This document shows positions 15,617 to 23,391 of a stretch of 64,000 nucleotides of DNA, one piece after another. The notes under the pieces were generated by a model. That model searched no databases, had not been told where the DNA came from, and was given only the letters and a program-made list of their open reading frames with translations. This stretch comes from Mycobacterium sp. 852002-40037_SCH5390672. GTDB taxonomy: Bacteria; Actinomycetota; Actinomycetes; Mycobacteriales; Mycobacteriaceae. Made by a program: the position numbers and the translations under genes. The DNA lies in contig NZ_LZTA01000102.1 of the NCBI RefSeq assembly GCF_001665875.1, forward strand, positions 1-64,000, written 5' to 3'. How positions within the stretch are numbered: position 1 is the first letter of the stretch; each line of letters begins with the position of its first letter.

Positions 15617-16603
15617 ATGTCTATGAAACGTGTCGTCAGCGCTGCCGCGTTGGCTGCCGGCCTGAGTATCTCGGCGGCGACGCTGAACGCCGGGTCGGCC
15701 TACTCCGCTCCACTGGATCCGCCGCCCCCGTGCCCGAATTGCCACGGCGGTGGTGGCGGCGGCGGGGGCAACCCCGGCGGCCCGGGCGTACAGGCGGGCG
15801 GCGGCGTCCAGGTGGGCGGTGGCCAGAACCCGCAGAACCCCCCGCCGACCCACGACGCCCCGAGCACCCAGAGCCAGCCACCGGCCACCCAGAGCCAGCC
15901 GCCGGCCAGCCAGCCCCAGAGTCAGCCGCCGGCCAGCCAGCCCCAGAGTCAACCGCCGGCCAGCCAGACCCAGAGTCAACCGCCGGCCAGCCAGACCCAG
16001 AGTCAGCCGCCGGCCACCCAAAGCACACAGCCTCAGTGGTCACGGGGCAGCGAGCCGCAAACCACCCAGCCCGGGGTGCAAACGACGCCGCCGAGTGCGC
16101 AAACCACCGCGCCCGCGGGTGGACAGACCACCCAGCCGGGTGAGCACGGCCAAAACCCGCCGCCGAACGACAACCGGCAGCGGTATGCGGACATGCATCC
16201 GCCGGCCACGCAGCCGCCGCACCCGCCGTACATTCCGCGCCACGACGTGGTCACTGCCAACGCGCAGATCGGTGGTCCCGCCGGTCCGGATGTCCAATTC
16301 AGCATCCCCGGTCGCGGGGCGCCGCCGCCGCCGCGCGAGCACGGCTACGGCTGGAACGACGGCCGCGCTCCCGGCCACCCGCCGCCACACTGGGAGGGCC
16401 CGCCGCCTCGGGGCGGCTGGGACGGTCCGCCGCCCCCGGGAGGCTGGAACCGGCCGTGGGACGGACCGCCGCGTGACGTCGCGGTGGCACGGGCCGACTT
16501 CGGACCCTTCAACTACAACACCTTTACCGTCATCCCGGTCTTCAACTGGCAGTACGGCGGTTGGGGTTACTGGTTCTTCGGTGTCTGGGTGCCCCTGTAC
16601 TGA
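15617..16603 (+). CDS. Secreted proline/glutamine-rich repeat protein
   Basis: 328 residues. Signal peptide to about residue 31 (NAGSAYSAP), a CPNC pair, a nine-glycine run, then a low-complexity zone with repeated SQPPASQPQ units (about residues 84-137), Thr/Gln-rich spacers, a PPPPREHGYGW-type zone, and a folded aromatic tail ending in NWQYGGWGYWFFGVWVPLY. GAGGGGACA precedes the ATG. The layout (signal, flexible wall-spanning linker, C-terminal domain) suggests a cell-wall or surface protein. I do not know this family's function. Confidence 0.8.
   Translation: MSMKRVVSAAALAAGLSISAATLNAGSAYSAPLDPPPPCPNCHGGGGGGGGNPGGPGVQAGGGVQVGGGQNPQNPPPTHDAPSTQSQPPATQSQPPASQPQSQPPASQPQSQPPASQTQSQPPASQTQSQPPATQSTQPQWSRGSEPQTTQPGVQTTPPSAQTTAPAGGQTTQPGEHGQNPPPNDNRQRYADMHPPATQPPHPPYIPRHDVVTANAQIGGPAGPDVQFSIPGRGAPPPPREHGYGWNDGRAPGHPPPHWEGPPPRGGWDGPPPPGGWNRPWDGPPRDVAVARADFGPFNYNTFTVIPVFNWQYGGWGYWFFGVWVPLY
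15867..16026 (+). repeat. 27-base in-frame tandem repeats coding SQPPASQPQ
   Basis: About five to six copies of a 27-base unit, CAGAGTCAGCCGCCGGCCAG and the following seven bases, with PQ/TQ and A-S/A-T variants. Some copies are identical over 20 or more bases, which favours slippage and length variation between strains. Confidence 0.85.
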
Positions 16604-16624
16604 TCCAGTACTGGTCACCTGAAC

Positions 16625-16664
16625 CGTCAGCGGGCGCAGCCGTAACTCGGTGTGCCCGCTGACG
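16625..16664 (+). terminator. Strong hairpin, likely terminator after the repeat protein
   Basis: Arms CGTCAGCGGGC (16625-16635) and GCCCGCTGACG (16654-16664) pair perfectly over 11 bases around an 18-base loop. It starts 22 bases after the stop codon of 15617-16603. There is no clear T-run, as is usual for mycobacterial terminators. Confidence 0.6.
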
Positions 16665-16722
16665 CGTCTTCCGGGCTTGTGTGGACCCGGCGGCAAGAGC
16701 TCCGGCATGGCAGGCTCCGGGA

Positions 16723-16962
16723 ATGGACGTGAGAGAGAACGTTCGCCGGGCCATCGACGTCATGACGGCTTGGTCGTCCGACAGCGGGCCCGAATTCACC
16801 TGGAGCCGGCTTGTCGAGAACGTGGTCGACGAGCCGGACGGCGACATCATGCTGCTGATGGGCTTCGTCAATCTCGCCGGCGAGCTGGGGATCAGACTCG
16901 AGCGGGCCACCGGCCAGGATGTGCGCTCACACCTGCAGGACATTGCCCGCAAGTACGTCTGA
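16723..16962 (+). CDS. Small hypothetical protein
   Basis: 79 residues from ATG 16723 (MDVRENVRRAIDVM); a GTG at 16681 would add 14 Pro/Ala-rich residues that look non-coding. Mostly helical and acidic, with SGPEFTWSRLVENVVDEPDGDIMLLMGFVNLAGELGIRLER and a late QDVRSHLQDIARKYV. No signal or membrane segment. The composition is protein-like. Convergent with the transglycosylase gene. Family not recognised. Confidence 0.6.
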   Translation: MDVRENVRRAIDVMTAWSSDSGPEFTWSRLVENVVDEPDGDIMLLMGFVNLAGELGIRLERATGQDVRSHLQDIARKYV

Positions 16963-16979
16963 CCGCTAAGCGACCGCGC

Positions 16980-17924
16980 CTACTGCGGGTGGGCCGCCAC
17001 GTAGTCGGCGGCCGGGATCGGTGAGGACGCGTCGTAGCCGATGGGCAGCAGCACGTCGCCGGCCGTTGTGAGGCAGTAGACGTCCCACCGGTAGTACGCG
17101 GCGAACGTCGCGGGATCGGCGGCGATCAGCGCCGCGTATTGGTCGACCGCGCGGACGTATTCGCTGGCGTGGTTGTACCCGTAGATGGCGTGATCACGAT
17201 CGTTGGCGAAGCCATTGGCGGCCAGGTAGCGCCCCGCCGCCAAGATGCTGTCGTGGGGTGAGTGGATGTCGCCGCCCTGGCCGTAGCCGGCGAACGTCGA
17301 GGGCAGGAACTGCATGGGCCCCTGGGCGCCGGCGGTGCTCGCGCCGACGATGCTGCCGAAGCGCGTTTCGATGAAGTTGATCGCGGCCAGGTAGTTCCAG
17401 CTGACGCCGGATTCCGACTCGGCCTGGTGGTAGTAGTTCATCAGCTCGCCGGCCGGTGCCGGCGGCTCGATGCGCCAGGCGGGCAGGGTTTCTCGCACCG
17501 GTGTCAGGGCAGTGAGTTGCCGGCGGGCGTCGACGTTGCGGTCGTAGACATCGACCAGCTCCGGTGGGATGCGCGGGCGCGTGGCGGCGTCCCATTCGGG
17601 ATGGCGCCCGATGGCGCGGTAGGCCGCCTGCTCACGATGCGCCGCCGCCGTCAGCGCCGGGTCCGGTGTCCCCGGATCGCGCAGAGCGCGTTCGTCGGCC
17701 ACCAGGTCGTCGGCCAGTTGTGCGGGATCCGACGCCAGGCGAGGTTGCGCACCGCCGGGCGTACCGGCGTCGGCGGGCACCATCCGCGCCGGCGGCGCGT
17801 CCGCCCGCGCCGTTGTGGTCGGGCCGGTCGCGGCCGGGTGCGATGCCGAACAGCCGACGAGCGCGAACATGATCGCGCCGAGTACCAGCGGCGCGGCACG
17901 CCGACGACTGCTCACGGTGATCAT
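16980..17924 (-). CDS. Lytic transglycosylase-like lipoprotein
   Basis: 314 residues from ATG 17924 (MITVSSRRR); the frame is open to 18050 but the extra part has no protein character. Signal with lipobox ALVGC (Cys about residue 25), a Pro/Ala linker and a helical middle. The SLT-type domain has INFIETRFGSIVG (catalytic Glu) and GAQGPMQFLPSTFAGYG, then DIHSPHDSILAAGRYLAANG. It should cleave peptidoglycan glycan strands from the outer face of the membrane. Mycobacteria have several such proteins beside the Rpf family; I cannot assign the orthologue. Confidence 0.87.
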   Translation of the reverse strand: MITVSSRRRAAPLVLGAIMFALVGCSASHPAATGPTTTARADAPPARMVPADAGTPGGAQPRLASDPAQLADDLVADERALRDPGTPDPALTAAAHREQAAYRAIGRHPEWDAATRPRIPPELVDVYDRNVDARRQLTALTPVRETLPAWRIEPPAPAGELMNYYHQAESESGVSWNYLAAINFIETRFGSIVGASTAGAQGPMQFLPSTFAGYGQGGDIHSPHDSILAAGRYLAANGFANDRDHAIYGYNHASEYVRAVDQYAALIAADPATFAAYYRWDVYCLTTAGDVLLPIGYDASSPIPAADYVAAHPQ

Positions 17925-18060
17925 TGCTCGAATCCCACGGCTCCGGCTGGTCGGTTCACAGTGAGTCTTTCGCATCGGACCGCACGAATTCAATGCGGTG
18001 ACGGTGCTCTGTTCGCCGGGGGAGTTGTGACAATGGCGTGCGACTCTCAAACTGGTTGAT

Positions 18061-18849
18061 ATGCGCGACCGCGAGCAGATCGACTCTGAATTGCGGCTCG
18101 TCGCGCTGCGGCGCCGGGCGATCCGTGAGCAGGGCGGTCAGTTGTCGTCCCGAGAGGCCGACGAACTGCTCGACGAAATCTTGGCCCATGGCGCAGGGTC
18201 ATCTAAGGTCGACGCGTTTGATGCCTGGGAAACCGGGGTCGATGCCGCCACCGGGTCGCGCGCCGGCAAAATCCGCGCCATCGTGTCTCGGCGACGCAAG
18301 GTTGCCGCGCTGCGCCGCTTGGGTCTTTTCGCGGCGTTACCGCTATCCCTGGTAGCCGTCGTCTCCGCGGTGGTGGTGATGTTCGCGCTCCACCGCCAGG
18401 ATTCGTCGGCACAGCCGGAGGACACGCCGCCGTCGTCCGCGCCCTCAAAACCTGTTGCGCCGAAGGCGTCCGGTCCGGCGATCGGCGTGGTTGACGCGGC
18501 GTTCATCGCCGCGTTGAAGCAGGAAGGCGTGCCGGTTCCCAGCCAGGAATACGTGATGAGCCAAGGGCACGCGGTCTGCGACTTCCTGGCGCACCAACGG
18601 AACTTCGGGGATGCGGCCGCTTTCGTGCAGCGAACGTCGATATGGGACGCCAAGCAAAGCACCGCGGTCACCGCGGGCGCCATCGTCTCGTACTGCCCTC
18701 AGTCTCGACCCGCAGGCCCGGACCCGATGCAGCCGGATTATCAGAAATCGTTGTCCGACCTGCAGGACATCGAACGAAACCTGCAAGGCATCCAGGGGAA
18801 GCTGCAAGACATTCAAGGTGGTCTGGACACCGTCCCGGGCCGCCCGTAA
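18061..18849 (+). CDS. Membrane-anchored DUF732-type protein
   Basis: 262 residues. A charged cytoplasmic N-terminal part (MRDREQIDSELRLVALRRR, SSREADELLDEIL), one membrane segment at about residues 90-113, a Pro/Ser linker, then a DUF732-like domain with FIAALKQEGVPVPSQEYVMSQGHAVCDFL and a second cysteine in SYCPQ. The C-terminus has a short heptad-like coil (LSDLQDIERNLQGIQGKLQDIQGGLD). DUF732 domains are common in exported mycobacterial proteins; their function is not established. A cytoplasmic DUF1707-like N-terminus is possible but unproven. Confidence 0.75.
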   Translation: MRDREQIDSELRLVALRRRAIREQGGQLSSREADELLDEILAHGAGSSKVDAFDAWETGVDAATGSRAGKIRAIVSRRRKVAALRRLGLFAALPLSLVAVVSAVVVMFALHRQDSSAQPEDTPPSSAPSKPVAPKASGPAIGVVDAAFIAALKQEGVPVPSQEYVMSQGHAVCDFLAHQRNFGDAAAFVQRTSIWDAKQSTAVTAGAIVSYCPQSRPAGPDPMQPDYQKSLSDLQDIERNLQGIQGKLQDIQGGLDTVPGRP

Positions 18850-18893
18850 CGGGTTATCGCGACGCTGGGACTTCAGGCCTAAACTTTTTCGCC

Positions 18894-19157
18894 ATGGCAC
18901 CCGAACCAGAGGCAATCCCCGACTTCTCGCCGTTCCACAAGATGAGAGAGATCGAGCTCGACCCTGAATCCGTCGTGGGCAAGGAGCTGCGCGACCGGTT
19001 CGCCCACCTCGACCAGTCCTTTACCGGAAAGAACCCTCTCTGGGCCGCCGTCGTGAAACTCATCGGCCTCACTGCTATGTGCGCGAAGGGCGTCATCGAC
19101 CTCGAGAAAGAGGTGATCGAGCTGAGGCGCGAAGTGAGAGCCCGCCGCGCCACATGA
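18894..19157 (+). CDS. Small hypothetical protein
   Basis: 87 residues from the ATG at 18894; the frame is open upstream over the previous gene but that part is a shadow. MAPEPEAIPDFSPFHKM, then a central FTGKNPLWAAVVKLIGLTAMCAKG and a charged C-terminal helix (DLEKEVIELRREVRARR). No signal. The start lies 45 bases after the DUF732-type gene on the same strand. No ribosome site of note. Family not recognised. Confidence 0.55.
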   Translation: MAPEPEAIPDFSPFHKMREIELDPESVVGKELRDRFAHLDQSFTGKNPLWAAVVKLIGLTAMCAKGVIDLEKEVIELRREVRARRAT

Positions 19158-19241
19158 TCATTGACAGCCGAGCCGCCGCGCTGGCCGGTTGCCTCGAAGA
19201 TCACGCCTAGTGGCCGGGGTTCGCCCTGCGATGATGGATGG

Positions 19242-19739
19242 ATGGCCGAGCGCGATCGCGACGAGTCCGGCAGACCCCGAAGCAGGCGCCCACGCGACTC
19301 ACTCGGGCGCCCGCTTCCGACAGGCAGTGAAGGTGTCGCACGTATCCCGGACGACTTGGAGCTGCCGCCGGTCGAAACCCTCGCCTACGCGCAGGATCTG
19401 CTAGACCGAGGACTGGCCTTTAACGCCCACGAGGTGCTCGAGGCCGCATGGAAGAACGGGCCGGACGAAGAGCGCACGCTGTGGCAAGGGCTGGCTCAGC
19501 TCGCGGTCGGCATCACCCATGTCCAACGCGGCAACGTCCAAGGCGCAATCACGCTGCTTCGTCGTGCGGCGGGCCGCCTTTCGCACGGTGAGGTGCCGGC
19601 GCCGTACGCCATCGACACCCAGGGTTTGGCCAATTTCGCTGATGCGCTGATCGACTACCTTGCCGATGGCGCCGAGATCACAGCGGAGTGCCTGCGACCT
19701 CGTCTGCTTGTGTCCGACCCGACGAGCCAGCATCGCTGA
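19242..19739 (+). CDS. DUF309 domain protein
   Basis: 165 residues from ATG 19242; upstream codons in the open frame look non-coding. After a charged N-terminus (MAERDRDESGRPRSRRPRD) comes a DUF309 helical domain: LDRGLAFNAHEVLEAAWKNGPDEERTLWQGLAQLAVGITHVQRGNVQGA. The HEVLE...W...LWQGL...A.H..RGN pattern defines the family, whose biochemical role is unknown. The gene ends 45 bases before the opposite-strand tRNA. Confidence 0.8.
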   Translation: MAERDRDESGRPRSRRPRDSLGRPLPTGSEGVARIPDDLELPPVETLAYAQDLLDRGLAFNAHEVLEAAWKNGPDEERTLWQGLAQLAVGITHVQRGNVQGAITLLRRAAGRLSHGEVPAPYAIDTQGLANFADALIDYLADGAEITAECLRPRLLVSDPTSQHR

Positions 19740-19784
19740 TCCGGCCCGGTCGACACTTCACCCGGACTAGAACCGGACGTTGTG

Positions 19785-19856
19785 AGCCCCCTGTCAGGAT
19801 TGAACTGACGACCGCTCGCTTACAAGGCGAGTGCTCTACCACTGAGCTAAGGAGGC
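19785..19856 (-). tRNA. tRNA-Thr (anticodon UGU)
   Basis: Read on the minus strand the 72 bases fold as a tRNA: acceptor GCCTCCT/AGGGGGC (one G-T pair), D-arm with AGCTCAGTGGTAGAGC, anticodon stem CTCGC/GCGAG around loop CTTGTAA (anticodon TGT, threonine), a short variable loop, and T-arm GTCAG-TTCAATC-CTGAC. CCA is not encoded; the bases after the discriminator T are CAC. Confidence 0.95.
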
Positions 19857-19884
19857 GGGGTAAAACCGGACCCAGCCTAATCGG

Positions 19885-20601
19885 TCACTGATCGCTGTCG
19901 ATCACGCGTGCTGAGGGCACCGCCCGCGACGAGGGACGCCGCCGTCCCGGGAACGGGATCCGGTCGGCGATGTTGCTCAGCGGGTTGACCACCATGGTGA
20001 GCGCGATGACGGCATCCTGCAGGGTGGCGATGGCGGGCTCGAGCGCCTCCATCCCGGGTGTGAGCCGGGCCAAGGTGTCGGCGACGTCGGCGAGTTGGTC
20101 CAGCGGTCCGTTCTTTGCCGTCAACTTGTCGACGAGCCCGCCCTCGCTCAGCAGCCGGTCGGCCAGCCCGTCCTCGGCCAGCAGCCGCTCGATCAGACCC
20201 TCCTCGGCGACCAGCTGATCGGCCAGCCCGCCTGGTTGCAGCGTGCGGTGCAGGGCGCCGCCCTCGGCGGTCAGCCGGTCAAGCAGGCCACCCTCCGAGG
20301 TCAGCAGGTCGACCACTCCGCCCGGGCGCAGCAACCGGTCGATCGGACCGTCGGGGGCCACCGCCCGACCCAGCGGGGCGTCGTCGTCGAGCAACCTGGC
20401 GAGCCGATTGGCCCGGACGATCGCGTCGTCGATCCCCAGCATGGACGTCATCGCGTTGGCGCCGCCGGCCCCGCCGTCACCCAGAGCTCGCTTCGCCACG
20501 CCAACGGCCGCGCTCGCGACGCCCAAACTCGCATCCGCGGCGGCCAGTCCCACCCGGGCGGGCGCCGTCGCAGCCGACACGATGTTTTTGGCGAGGTTCA
20601 T
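19885..20601 (-). CDS. Helical repeat protein (Rv0756c-like)
   Basis: 238 residues. An Ala/Val-rich amphipathic N-terminus (MNLAKNIVSAATAPARVG) precedes a run of degenerate 12-residue repeats such as GGLADQLVAEEGLIERLLAEDGLADRLLSEGG (about residues 85-165), then a hydrophobic segment ALEPAIATLQDAVIALTMVVNPLSNIADRIPFPG and a basic tail. Position just before phoP, on the opposite strand, matches Rv0756c. The layout suggests an amphipathic membrane-associated protein. Function unknown. Confidence 0.75.
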   Translation of the reverse strand: MNLAKNIVSAATAPARVGLAAADASLGVASAAVGVAKRALGDGGAGGANAMTSMLGIDDAIVRANRLARLLDDDAPLGRAVAPDGPIDRLLRPGGVVDLLTSEGGLLDRLTAEGGALHRTLQPGGLADQLVAEEGLIERLLAEDGLADRLLSEGGLVDKLTAKNGPLDQLADVADTLARLTPGMEALEPAIATLQDAVIALTMVVNPLSNIADRIPFPGRRRPSSRAVPSARVIDSDQ

Positions 20602-20758
20602 TCCACGAGTCTATTCGCGACGCGGCCGGTAAACCCCTATACGTCCCAAGGCAATGCGACGATACCTGGCAGAATACGATCAGACGGTTGGCACTGACCT
20701 TCCAGGAAGCACACAAACTTTGCATAGCAAACGTTCAGGCAAGGGGCATAAGCATCTC

Positions 20759-21478
20759 ATGACATCGGCAACCCCTAATGACACGAAACCCGAGGCTCGC
20801 GTCCTCGTGGTCGACGACGAAGCCAACATCGTCGAACTGCTCTCGGTGAGTCTGAAGTTCCAGGGGTTCGAGGTCTATACGGCAACAAACGGAGCCCAAG
20901 CGCTGGACCGGGCGCGCGAGGCGCGACCCGACGCGGTGATCCTCGACGTGATGATGCCGGGCATGGACGGGTTCGGGGTGCTGCGGCGGCTGCGCGCCGA
21001 CGGCATCGATGCTCCCGCACTGTTCTTGACCGCCCGGGATTCCCTGCAGGACAAGATCGCCGGCCTGACGCTGGGCGGCGACGACTACGTGACGAAGCCG
21101 TTCAGCCTGGAAGAGGTCGTAGCCCGGTTGCGGGTCATCCTTCGCCGCGCCGGCAAGGGCGGGGCCGAACCACGCAGCGCACGCCTGTCTTTCGCCGACA
21201 TCGAGCTCGACGAAGAAACCCATGAAGTGTGGAAGGCCGGTCAACCGGTATCGCTGTCGCCAACCGAATTCACCCTGCTGCGTTACTTTGTGATCAACGC
21301 GGGCACGGTGTTGAGCAAACCGAAGATCCTCGACCACGTGTGGCGCTACGACTTCGGAGGTGACGTCAATGTCGTCGAGTCCTACGTGTCGTACCTGCGT
21401 CGCAAGATCGACACCGGCGAAAAGCGGCTGCTGCACACCCTGCGCGGAGTGGGGTATGTATTGCGGGAACCCCGTTGA
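20759..21478 (+). CDS. phoP: Response regulator PhoP
   Basis: 239 residues from ATG 20759 (MTSATPND). Almost identical to M. tuberculosis PhoP as I recall it: receiver with VVDDEANIVELLSVSLKFQGF, phospho-acceptor Asp in VILDVMMPG, switch Thr in LFLTARD and Lys in YVTKPFS; an OmpR-type winged helix follows, with LSPTEFTLLRYFVINAGTVLSKPKIL and VVESYVSYLRRKIDTGEKRLLHTLRGVGYVL. PhoP controls lipid synthesis, acid adaptation and secretion in pathogenic mycobacteria. The serine matching Ser219 of H37Rv (changed in H37Ra) is present, codon 21389-21391. phoR follows after 40 bases. Confidence 0.98.
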   Translation: MTSATPNDTKPEARVLVVDDEANIVELLSVSLKFQGFEVYTATNGAQALDRAREARPDAVILDVMMPGMDGFGVLRRLRADGIDAPALFLTARDSLQDKIAGLTLGGDDYVTKPFSLEEVVARLRVILRRAGKGGAEPRSARLSFADIELDEETHEVWKAGQPVSLSPTEFTLLRYFVINAGTVLSKPKILDHVWRYDFGGDVNVVESYVSYLRRKIDTGEKRLLHTLRGVGYVLREPR

Positions 21479-21518
21479 GCCGGCCCACGGCCGGCGGCGG
21501 TAGCGAAGAAGTAGGTAG

Positions 21519-22961
21519 ATGGTCACCAAGTCTCGACGTGGATTGCCCCTCCGGATAGGGCTCGTCGCCGCCACGCTGGTGCTGGTCGCCTGCGGCCTCG
21601 CCGTTTCCGGCATCGCGGTGACGTCGATCCTGCGGCACAGCCTGGTCAGCCGCATCGACTCCACCCTGCTCGACGCGTCCCGCGGCTGGGCGCAGAACCC
21701 ACGGCGGCAGTCGCCGCCGCCCTACGAGGGTCCCGACCCGGGCCGGCCCCCGTCGAAGTTCTACGTCCGCGGCGTCAGCATCGATGGCACCCCGTTCACC
21801 GCCATCAACGACCGCAACGCCGAACCGGCGTTACCGGCCAACAACGACGTCGGGCCCAACCCGACGACGCTGCCCTCGGTGAACGGCTCGGACATTCAAT
21901 GGCGCGCCGTCTCGGTGCACGGTCCGCACGGGATGACCACGGTCGCGATCGACCTGTCCGACGTCCAGCACACGCTCACCTCGCTGGTCTGGTTGCAGAT
22001 GGGCATCGGGGTGGCGGTGCTGGCCGTGGTCGGAATCGCCAGCTTCGCGGTGGTGCAGCGCAGCCTGCGGCCGCTGGTCGAGGTCGAGCGGACGGCCGCG
22101 GCGATCGCGTCTGGACAGCTGGATCGCCGTGTCCCAGAACGTGATCCGCGGACCGAGGTGGGCCGGCTGTCGCTCGCGCTCAATGGGATGCTCGCGCAGA
22201 TTCAGCAAGCGCTGGCGTCTTCGGAGTCCTCCGCCGAGAAGGCCCGCGGCTCCGAGGACCGGATGAGGCGGTTCATCACCGACGCCAGCCACGAACTGCG
22301 CACCCCGCTGACGACCATCCGCGGTTTCGCGGAACTGTATCGCCAGGGCGCCGCCCGCGACGTCGCGATGCTGTTGTCGCGGATCGAAAGCGAGGCCTCC
22401 CGGATGGGCCTGCTGGTCGACGACTTGTTGTTGCTGGCCCGCCTCGATGTGCAACGACCGCTCGAACACCATCGGGTGGACCTGCTCGCGCTGGCCAGCG
22501 ATGCGGTGCATGACGGGCAGGCGATAGACCCCAAGCGCACCATCACCATGGAGGTGCTCGACGGTCCCGGCACCCCGGAGGTGCTCGGTGATGAAGCACG
22601 GATCCGGCAGGTGTTGAGCAACCTGGTCGCCAACGCGTTGCAGCACACCCCGGAAAGTGCCGACGTCACCGTGCGGGTCGGCACCGACGGCGACGACGCC
22701 GTGCTCGAAGTGGCGGACCAGGGTCCCGGGATGAACCAGGAGGACGCGTCGCGCGTGTTCGAGCGGTTCTATCGGACCGACTCGTCGCGGGCACGGGCCA
22801 GCGGCGGTACCGGACTGGGGCTATCCATCGTCGACTCGTTGGTGCGCGCGCATGGCGGCGTCGTGAGCGTGACCACCGCGCCCGGCGAAGGCTGCCGCTT
22901 CCGGGTGACGCTGCCGCGCATCAGTGACGTGCCCGCGCACGAGCCGGCTCACGCCAACTGA
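21519..22961 (+). CDS. phoR: Sensor histidine kinase PhoR
   Basis: 480 residues. First membrane segment at about residues 11-35, an extracytoplasmic sensor of about 120 residues rich in proline (RRQSPPPYEGPDPGRPP), second segment (about 154-178), HAMP domain (RSLRPLVEVERTAAAIASGQLDRRVPE), H-box with the phospho-accepting His in ITDASHELRTPLTTIRG, N-box VLSNLVANALQHTP, and G-boxes ADQGPGM and GGTGLGLSIV. Partner kinase of the PhoP gene just upstream. The 3' end overlaps the convergent HIT gene by 13 bases, the same order as Rv0758-Rv0759c. Confidence 0.97.
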   Translation: MVTKSRRGLPLRIGLVAATLVLVACGLAVSGIAVTSILRHSLVSRIDSTLLDASRGWAQNPRRQSPPPYEGPDPGRPPSKFYVRGVSIDGTPFTAINDRNAEPALPANNDVGPNPTTLPSVNGSDIQWRAVSVHGPHGMTTVAIDLSDVQHTLTSLVWLQMGIGVAVLAVVGIASFAVVQRSLRPLVEVERTAAAIASGQLDRRVPERDPRTEVGRLSLALNGMLAQIQQALASSESSAEKARGSEDRMRRFITDASHELRTPLTTIRGFAELYRQGAARDVAMLLSRIESEASRMGLLVDDLLLLARLDVQRPLEHHRVDLLALASDAVHDGQAIDPKRTITMEVLDGPGTPEVLGDEARIRQVLSNLVANALQHTPESADVTVRVGTDGDDAVLEVADQGPGMNQEDASRVFERFYRTDSSRARASGGTGLGLSIVDSLVRAHGGVVSVTTAPGEGCRFRVTLPRISDVPAHEPAHAN

Positions 22962-23353
22962 GCCAGCGCCGCCTTGATCTTGGCCTGGGCCTCGTCCAGC
23001 GATTCCGCCGACGGGTTGCGGTCGACGTTGGCGAAGCCGAAGTCGCTGAGGCTGCGAGTGGGGAAGACGTGCACGTGCAGATGCGGAACCTCCAGCCCCG
23101 CGATGATCAGGCCGGACCGTTCGGTTCTGAACGCCTTGCACACAGCCTTGCCGATCAACTGGCTGACGGCCATGACCTGGGCGAAGGCCGCGCCGTCGAC
23201 GTCGTGCCAATTGTCGATCTCGGCGCGCGGCACCACGAGGGTGTGTCCCTGCGTCATCGGCTCAATCGTCAGGAACGCGACGACGTCGTCGTCCTCGTAG
23301 ACGAAACGGCCGGGAAGTTCTCGGTTGATGATCTTGGTGAAGATCGACGCCAT
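22949..23353 (-). CDS. HIT family hydrolase (Rv0759c-like)
   Basis: 134 residues from ATG 23353 (MASIFTKIINRELPG). The frame runs far upstream through the SnoaL-like gene, but only this part reads as HIT. The HIT active-site motif HLHVHVFP is intact, with IINRELPGRFVYEDDDVVAFL as the N-terminal family signature. HIT proteins hydrolyse nucleoside phosphoramidates, adenylylated compounds or dinucleoside polyphosphates. The place between phoR and the SnoaL-like gene matches Rv0759c. Confidence 0.92.
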   Translation of the reverse strand: MASIFTKIINRELPGRFVYEDDDVVAFLTIEPMTQGHTLVVPRAEIDNWHDVDGAAFAQVMAVSQLIGKAVCKAFRTERSGLIIAGLEVPHLHVHVFPTRSLSDFGFANVDRNPSAESLDEAQAKIKAALAQLA

Positions 23354-23391
23354 GGGCCCCAGCATAGGTTCGACGCTCGGACGGCCCCGCG

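Noticed and set aside
15867..16026. CRISPR-like repeat pattern
   Set aside because: The repeats are contiguous, in frame and code SQPPASQPQ; there are no unique spacers and no cas genes.
16980..18050. Longer 356-residue start for the transglycosylase
   Set aside because: The extra 42 residues have no signal-like or protein-like features; ATG 17924 puts a proper lipoprotein signal at the N-terminus.
18446..18459. Partial KstR-like match (AACCTGTT) inside a gene
   Set aside because: Only the core fits, both outer bases differ, and it lies within the DUF732-type coding region away from any start.
19785..19856. tRNA as phage or island attachment site
   Set aside because: No integrase, excisionase or direct repeat of the tRNA end was seen in the window; only the synteny change supports an insertion, so I do not annotate an att site.
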